This document shows, piece after piece, positions 58,860-64,000 of a stretch of 64,000 nucleotides of DNA. Source of the DNA: Paenimyroides marinum (GTDB lineage: Bacteria; Bacteroidota; Bacteroidia; Flavobacteriales; Flavobacteriaceae); NCBI RefSeq assembly GCF_900108395.1, contig NZ_FNXE01000013.1:1-64000 (forward strand), written 5' to 3'. The notes beneath the pieces were generated by a model. The model did no database searches, had not been told where the DNA came from, and saw nothing but the letters and a program-made list of their open reading frames with translations. How positions within the stretch are numbered: position 1 is the first letter of the stretch; every line of letters starts with the position of its first letter. The translations under genes were made by a program, and so were the position numbers.

Positions 58860-59504
58860 ATGTCATTAAATTCAATCTTTCAGTTTTTAGTTCCAAAGGA
58901 TAAGACGTTTTCTCCTTTGTTTGAACAAGCCGCTAATAAAATTAAATTATTATCGGAAACATTGCACGAAGCGGTAAACTTGCCGGCTAACGACAGAGAA
59001 AAACTATTAAAAGAAGTAGAGATTTTAAAATCGGAAATAGAGGCAATTGTTCAAACGACCCGTGTGGAATTAGAACGTCACTTCATTACACCTTTTGATA
59101 GAGAAGACATAAACAATTTAATGACTGCTGTTGATGAAATCGCCGATCATTTAAGCGATGCTGCTTCGCGTATGCGTTTATATCAAATTGACAAAGTTAC
59201 CAAACCTTTACGTAAACTTACCGAAGCTAATTTAGAAGCTTGCAATCAGGTAGCACAAAGCTTACTTGATTTAAAAGATATGAAAAACTTAAAAGCAATA
59301 GCAGAAGGTTGTAAAGTAATTTTGCGTTTAGAGCGTAAAGCCGATAAAGTGTTTGACAAAGCGGTTGCCGATATTTTTGAAAACGAAACAAACGTTATTG
59401 AAATTATTAAATACAAAGAAGTTATGGATGCTTTAGAAACAGCAACCGACAGTTGCCGCCGTGTGGCAAACGTACTGGAAACTATTACTGTTAAATACGC
59501 GTAA
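58860..59504 (+). CDS. DUF47-family (PhoU-like) Pit accessory protein
   Basis: The 214-residue protein is all helical and matches the PhoU-like DUF47 family (FSPLFEQAANKIKLLSETLHEAVNLP; FDREDINNLMTAVDEIADHLSDAASRMRLY; ALETATDSCRRVANVLETITVKYA). These proteins, also called Pit accessory proteins, are encoded beside Pit transporters and thought to modulate them. The pit gene follows after 24 bases, so they form an operon. Confidence 0.93.
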   Translation: MSLNSIFQFLVPKDKTFSPLFEQAANKIKLLSETLHEAVNLPANDREKLLKEVEILKSEIEAIVQTTRVELERHFITPFDREDINNLMTAVDEIADHLSDAASRMRLYQIDKVTKPLRKLTEANLEACNQVAQSLLDLKDMKNLKAIAEGCKVILRLERKADKVFDKAVADIFENETNVIEIIKYKEVMDALETATDSCRRVANVLETITVKYA

Positions 59505-59528
59505 ATCAATTAAAACATACAAATAATT

Positions 59529-60638
59529 ATGGAAATGTTTTTAAGTGCATTTACAGATATTATAAGCAGACCCGAAGGAATAATGCTTATAATAATCATT
59601 GTTTTAGCCTTAGGCTTTGACTATATTAACGGATTTCATGATGCGGCAAACTCTATTGCTACCATTGTAACCACGCGTGTTTTAACTCCCTTTCAAGCAG
59701 TTTTATGGGCTGCAGCATTTAATTTTGCGGCGTATTTTATATCCTTATATATTATTGGCGAATTTAAAATTGGTAACACCATTGCCAAATCTATTAATGA
59801 ACAATTCATCACACTCGAAGTGATTTTTGCCGGGTTGGTTGCTGCCATACTTTGGAATTTAGCCACATGGAAACTGGGAATTCCTTCCTCATCGTCACAT
59901 ACTTTAATTGGTGGATTTATTGGAGCTGCCATTGCACACGCCGGTGGATTCGTAGTAAATGGCGAGGATGTAATTGTTTACGCAAAGGTAATTCCTATCT
60001 TTCTATTTATTTTCGGAGCACCTTTTTTAGGAATGTTTCTGGCTTATTTTATAACCATCGCCATTTTATGGATTTGTAGAAAAGCAAACCCTCACAAAGC
60101 CGAAAAATGGTTTAAGAGGTTACAATTGGTATCATCAGCATTATTTAGCTTGGGACACGGAGGAAATGACGCCCAAAAAGTAATGGGAATTATTGGTGCC
60201 GCTGTGATCTTTTACCACATAAATGTAGATTTCGATCCGCAATACCTTCAAGAAGGAGTCGACCATTTTAAATTATTTGTTGATCATTGGTGGTGGGTAC
60301 CTTTAGCATCTTTTATCTTTATTGGTTTAGGAACAATGAGTGGTGGTTGGAAAATTGTAAAAACCATGGGGTCTAAGATTACAAAAGTAACTCCGTTAGA
60401 AGGTGTAGCTGCCGAAACTGCCGGTGCTGTTGCCTTATATGTTACTGAACACATGGGAATACCTGTTTCAACTACGCATACCATTACCGGATCTATTATT
60501 GGGGTAGGGATCACAAAACGGGTGTCAGCCGTACGTTGGGGTGTAACGATCTCTTTGCTATGGGCATGGATTTTAACTATACCGGTATCTGCATTAGTTG
60601 CAATGGGTGTTTACCATTTGGTACACTTATTTGTTTAA
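59529..60638 (+). CDS. Inorganic phosphate transporter, Pit family
   Basis: The 369-residue membrane protein has the two duplicated PiT signatures: GFDYINGFHDAANSIATI near residue 30 and SLGHGGNDAQKVMGIIG near residue 215, with about ten membrane segments. It imports metal-phosphate or phosphate driven by proton or sodium. It is co-transcribed with the DUF47 gene and ends before a strong terminator. Confidence 0.94.
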   Translation: MEMFLSAFTDIISRPEGIMLIIIIVLALGFDYINGFHDAANSIATIVTTRVLTPFQAVLWAAAFNFAAYFISLYIIGEFKIGNTIAKSINEQFITLEVIFAGLVAAILWNLATWKLGIPSSSSHTLIGGFIGAAIAHAGGFVVNGEDVIVYAKVIPIFLFIFGAPFLGMFLAYFITIAILWICRKANPHKAEKWFKRLQLVSSALFSLGHGGNDAQKVMGIIGAAVIFYHINVDFDPQYLQEGVDHFKLFVDHWWWVPLASFIFIGLGTMSGGWKIVKTMGSKITKVTPLEGVAAETAGAVALYVTEHMGIPVSTTHTITGSIIGVGITKRVSAVRWGVTISLLWAWILTIPVSALVAMGVYHLVHLFV

Positions 60639-60710
60639 GGATTGAATATCAATTATATTTTACCTAAAAATTAGAACACTAAAATATCAACCTTTGATGT
60701 TATAGTTATA

Positions 60711-60751
60711 AAAAAATGCCTCAAGGAGAGTATCTCTTGAGGCATTTTTTT
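60711..60751. terminator. Bidirectional terminator between pit and valS
   Basis: AATGCCTCAAG and CTTGAGGCATT, with A- and T-runs outside, form a long stem between the two convergent genes. Confidence 0.88.
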
Positions 60752-60773
60752 ATCTAAATACATCTTTATTTAA

Positions 60774-63407
60774 CTACCTTAACCCTGCTATTGATTGCTC
60801 AATCGTAGCAATTTTAGATAATGCATCGGCTTCTTTTTTGCGTTCATTCGCAATAACCTGTTCCGGTGCACCGTTTACAAATTTCTCGTTTGATAATTTT
60901 CCCTGAACCGATTTTAAGAATCCTTTTAAGTATTTTAACTCTTCTTCTAATTTTGTAATTTCTTCTTCAACGTTTACCGATCCGGAAATGGGGATAAAAT
61001 ACTCGTTAGAATTTACACGATAAGATAATGCACCTGAAACTTGTTCTGAAACATACTCTAAATCAGCAATATTTCCTAATTTTATAATAACCGCATCAAA
61101 AGTAGTTGGTTTGTTGTCTTTGTTCAATACTTTTAAATTGACGGTTTCCTTGAATGAAATATTTTTGTCTTTACGAATCGTTCTGATCCCTGAAATAACC
61201 TCAGCAGCGTAATCAAAATCTGCAATTAACTCTTCGTTATACGAAGTTAATTCCGGGTATTTTGCAATGATTAAAGCATCCTCCGTAGAACGTTCTGTTA
61301 TGTGTTGCCAGATTTCTTCTGTTAAGAACGGCATATATGGATGTAACAATTTCAAGTTAGCTTCTAATAGTTCAATGGCTGCTTTAAACGTAACTGCATC
61401 AATTGGTTGTTGATACCCCGGCTTAATCATTTCTAAGAACCACGAACAGAAATCGTCCCAAACTAATTTGTAGATTGCCATTAACGCATCAGAAATTCTG
61501 TATTTTTCAAAATAATCTTCTATTTCTACTAAAGTTTTCTGCAATTTTGCTTCGTACCATGCAACAGCTGCTTTTGAAGCTTCTGGTTGCGGAATGGTTT
61601 CTGAAACTTCCCAGCCTTTAATTAAACGGAAGGCATTCCAAATTTTGTTGGTAAACGCTTTTCCTTGGTTGCACAACTCTTCATCAAATAAAATATCGTT
61701 ACCTGCCGAAGCGGATAATAACAATCCGCAACGAACTCCATCGGCACCAAATTTCTCAATTAAATCTAACGGATCTGGTGAATTCCCTAATGATTTCGAC
61801 ATTTTTCTACGTTGAGCATCACGCACAATTCCTGTTAAATACACATTTGAAAATGGTTTTTCTCCTGCATATTCGTAACCTGCCATAATCATACGGGCAA
61901 CCCAAAAGAATAAAATATCCGGACCGGTAACCAAATCATTGGTTGGGTAATAGTATTTAAATTCTTTGTTTTCCGGATTCACAATACCATCGAAAACCGA
62001 CATTGGCCACAACCAAGACGAGAACCACGTATCTAATGCATCGGCATCTTGTTTAAGATCTGATGCCTGAAGTTGGGTGTTTGATGTTTTGATTCTTGCT
62101 AATTCAACAGCTTTTTCTTTTGTCTCTGCAACTACGAAATCTTCTTTTCCATCTCCATAATAATATGCCGGAATTTGATGTCCCCACCATAACTGACGCG
62201 AAATATTCCAGTCGCGAATGTTTTCCATCCAATGGCGGTACGTGTTGTTAAAACGGTTTGGATATAACTTGATTTCTTCGGTTTCTAAAACGGCTTTAAT
62301 GGCAGGTTTTACCAATTCGTCCATTTTAAGGAACCATTGATCTGATAATCTTGGCTCGATCACTGCTTTGGTACGTTCTGAAGTTCCTACATTATTCAGA
62401 TGATTTTCCACTTTTTCTAAAGCACCAATTGTTTTTAATTCTTCAGAAATTTCTTCACGAACCACAAAACGATCTTTTCCTTTATAATGTAATCCTAAAT
62501 CGTTCAACGTTGCATCTTCATTAAAAATATCAATGATTTCTAAATTGTGGCGTTCTCCTAATTCTTTATCGTTCACATCATGAGCAGGTGTAACCTTTAA
62601 ACATCCCGTTCCAAATTCCATATCCACATAGTCATCGAAAATGATTGGTACTACCCTATTTACGATGGGAACAATGGCGTTTTTACCACGCAAATGCGTG
62701 TAACGTTCATCGTTCGGATTGATACAAATAGCAGAATCACCTAAAATAGTTTCCGGGCGTGTCGTTGCAATGGTAAGGAAATCGTTTGTACCTTCGATCT
62801 GATATTTTAAATGATATAATTTTCCCTGGCGTTCTTCGTAAATAACTTCTTCGTCAGACAACGTCGTTTTAGCTTCCGGGTCCCAGTTTACCATTCGGTA
62901 TCCGCGGTAAATCAATCCTTTGTTGTATAAATCTACGAATGATTTGATGACCGCTGCCGATAATTCTTCGTTCATTGTAAATTGTGTACGTTCCCAATCA
63001 CATGAAGCACCTAATTTTTTAAGCTGTTCTAAGATCGTTCCACCGTATTTGTTTGTCCATTCCCAAGCATGTTTAAGGAATTCTTCTCGAGTTAAATCGC
63101 TTTTATTGATTCCTTCAGCTTTTAATTTAGCCACAACTTTCGCTTCGGTAGCAATAGAAGCGTGGTCTGTTCCGGGTACCCAACATGCGTTGAAACCTTT
63201 TAAACGTGCACGACGGATCAAGACATCCTGAATCGTATTGTTTAACATGTGTCCCATGTGTAAGACTCCCGTAACATTTGGCGGCGGGATTACGATTGTA
63301 TAAGGTGTTCTATGATCTGGTGTTGAACGAAAATAATTGTTTTTCATCCAGTAGTCGTACCATTTCGCTTCAACTTGTTTTGCTTCAAACTGTGCCGGAA
63401 TACTCAT
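60774..63407 (-). CDS. valS: Valyl-tRNA synthetase
   Basis: The start is the ATG at 63407 (877 residues; [20 protein letters not shown]), not the upstream frame, whose 19 extra residues do not match the family. It is a class I enzyme with HIGH-type [17 protein letters not shown] (about 40-56), the editing CP1 domain with [27 protein letters not shown] in [14 protein letters not shown] (about 520), an anticodon-binding domain, and a C-terminal coiled coil (about 810-877). It charges tRNA-Val. Full length. Confidence 0.96.
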   Translation of the reverse strand: MSIPAQFEAKQVEAKWYDYWMKNNYFRSTPDHRTPYTIVIPPPNVTGVLHMGHMLNNTIQDVLIRRARLKGFNACWVPGTDHASIATEAKVVAKLKAEGINKSDLTREEFLKHAWEWTNKYGGTILEQLKKLGASCDWERTQFTMNEELSAAVIKSFVDLYNKGLIYRGYRMVNWDPEAKTTLSDEEVIYEERQGKLYHLKYQIEGTNDFLTIATTRPETILGDSAICINPNDERYTHLRGKNAIVPIVNRVVPIIFDDYVDMEFGTGCLKVTPAHDVNDKELGERHNLEIIDIFNEDATLNDLGLHYKGKDRFVVREEISEELKTIGALEKVENHLNNVGTSERTKAVIEPRLSDQWFLKMDELVKPAIKAVLETEEIKLYPNRFNNTYRHWMENIRDWNISRQLWWGHQIPAYYYGDGKEDFVVAETKEKAVELARIKTSNTQLQASDLKQDADALDTWFSSWLWPMSVFDGIVNPENKEFKYYYPTNDLVTGPDILFFWVARMIMAGYEYAGEKPFSNVYLTGIVRDAQRRKMSKSLGNSPDPLDLIEKFGADGVRCGLLLSASAGNDILFDEELCNQGKAFTNKIWNAFRLIKGWEVSETIPQPEASKAAVAWYEAKLQKTLVEIEDYFEKYRISDALMAIYKLVWDDFCSWFLEMIKPGYQQPIDAVTFKAAIELLEANLKLLHPYMPFLTEEIWQHITERSTEDALIIAKYPELTSYNEELIADFDYAAEVISGIRTIRKDKNISFKETVNLKVLNKDNKPTTFDAVIIKLGNIADLEYVSEQVSGALSYRVNSNEYFIPISGSVNVEEEITKLEEELKYLKGFLKSVQGKLSNEKFVNGAPEQVIANERKKEADALSKIATIEQSIAGLR

Positions 63408-63545
63408 ATATCTGTGTGTTTTAAAAATCAAATTGTCAATCGACAAAAATACGATATTCTTCAAAACTTATTAAATTAAATTTTGTTATGTTTTGGCACG
63501 TGTTTTGAAATCAGTCTTAATGAAATGTAAAAAAAAACTTAAATG

Positions 63546-63576
63546 TTTGTTTTTCATTTGAAACTAATTAAATTTA
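63546..63576 (+). promoter_or_regulatory. Promoter of the DUF1573 gene
   Basis: TTTG (63546-63549), a 19-bp spacer and TAAATTTA (63569-63576), one mismatch from consensus, lie 24 bases before the ATG. The remaining divergent gap 63408-63545 shows nothing else. Confidence 0.6.
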
Positions 63577-63599
63577 CATAATTAAAATTATTTAAAACA

Positions 63600-63989
63600 A
63601 TGAGAAAATTTTTAGGAATAGTAGCTATGACATTGGTTGGAGCTGCTTCATATGCACAAACTGGTCCAAAAATTGAATTTAAAGCTGAAAACAATACCAT
63701 TGATTATGGTACGGTTGTAAAAGGAGTTGACAGTGGGGTTAGATCTTTTGAATTTACAAACACTGGTGATGAACCTTTGGTAATTACTAACGTACGTTCA
63801 TCTTGTGGTTGTACAATTCCATCTAAACCAGAAGCTCCGATTATGCCAGGTAAATCGGACAAAATTGAAGTTAAGTACAATATGGGGTTAGGTCCTATCT
63901 CAAAAACAATTACCGTTGAAAGTAATGCTAAAAACATTCAAAACGGTACTGTTCAGCTTTACATTAAAGGAAAAGTTGTAGAAAGCTAA
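63600..63989 (+). CDS. Secreted DUF1573 protein
   Basis: The 129-residue protein has a signal peptide (residues 1-20, ASYA-Q) and one DUF1573 domain, an Ig-like (ASH/MSP-type) fold: IDYGTVVKGVDSGVRSFEFTNTGDEPLVITNVRSSCGCTIPS, with the typical CGC pair. DUF1573 proteins are abundant in Bacteroidota envelopes; their role is unknown. It lacks a T9SS tail or lipobox, so it is probably periplasmic. Confidence 0.9.
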   Translation: MRKFLGIVAMTLVGAASYAQTGPKIEFKAENNTIDYGTVVKGVDSGVRSFEFTNTGDEPLVITNVRSSCGCTIPSKPEAPIMPGKSDKIEVKYNMGLGPISKTITVESNAKNIQNGTVQLYIKGKVVES

Positions 63990-64000
63990 ACTATTTTTAC

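Overview
The window looks like a chromosome segment of a member of the Flavobacteriaceae (Bacteroidota), close in gene content to Flavobacterium and Myroides; the species cannot be fixed from sequence alone. The evidence is the AT-rich composition, promoters of the Bacteroidota TTG/TAnnTTTG type, almost no Shine-Dalgarno sequences, gliding genes gldE-gldD, proteins with type IX secretion (T9SS) sorting tails, DUF3078 and PorT-like barrels, a 30-residue COX24-like ribosomal peptide, and the neighbourhoods asnS-rpoN, mutY-ssb-gldE-gldD and HU-COX24-rng.

Layout. 1-230: end of an IS1182-like element. 286-865: gene-poor stretch with two related short transcribed-looking units flanking an imperfect inverted repeat. 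864-3306: PepSY-like secreted protein, histidine kinase and OmpR-type regulator, with an 11-bp-spaced direct repeat before the PepSY gene. 3438-5014: DinB protein and two duplicated lipoproteins. 5168-9498: asnS, an unknown gene, rpoN and a PAP2-like membrane protein. 9486-13676: dxs-DUF3078-barrel operon and divergent tadA. 13681-25836: an expanded secreted/outer-membrane block of three small barrels, two near-duplicate T9SS proteins and a 1623-residue PKD/Ig T9SS protein, full of dispersed repeats. 25837-29630: rng, COX24-like peptide, HU, a racemase and an acetyltransferase. 29744-33114: mutY, ssb, gldE, gldD. 33173-42421: M20 peptidase, tRNA-Leu, AsmA-like protein, metal-binding lipoprotein, DUF937-OmpA protein with a small relative, glycosyltransferase and miaE. 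42448-45787: BlaI/M56/lipoprotein operon, a TonB-like secreted protein and pncA. 45923-51902: methyltransferase, then a five-gene redox/regulator cluster. 52279-63989: M49 peptidase, small proteins, MFS exporter, acyl-CoA carboxylase beta, DUF47-Pit phosphate uptake, valS and a DUF1573 protein.

How the parts connect. Most genes are housekeeping (translation, DNA repair, isoprenoids, phosphate uptake). The accessory content concerns the envelope: T9SS cargo, barrels, lipoproteins and three local signalling units, each with a visible candidate operator (OmpR-type direct repeat, tandem BlaI-type dyads, Crp/Fnr-type palindromes). One promoter segment is present in three copies in front of two barrels and the giant T9SS protein. 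In the two T9SS paralogues, dispersed repeats and short tandem repeats make up the start and signal-peptide coding region, which could make their expression switchable. No CRISPR array, prophage, rRNA operon or complete mobile element was found. Coding starts were moved from the longest possible ORF wherever a signal peptide, family start or promoter position argued for it; these choices are stated per gene.
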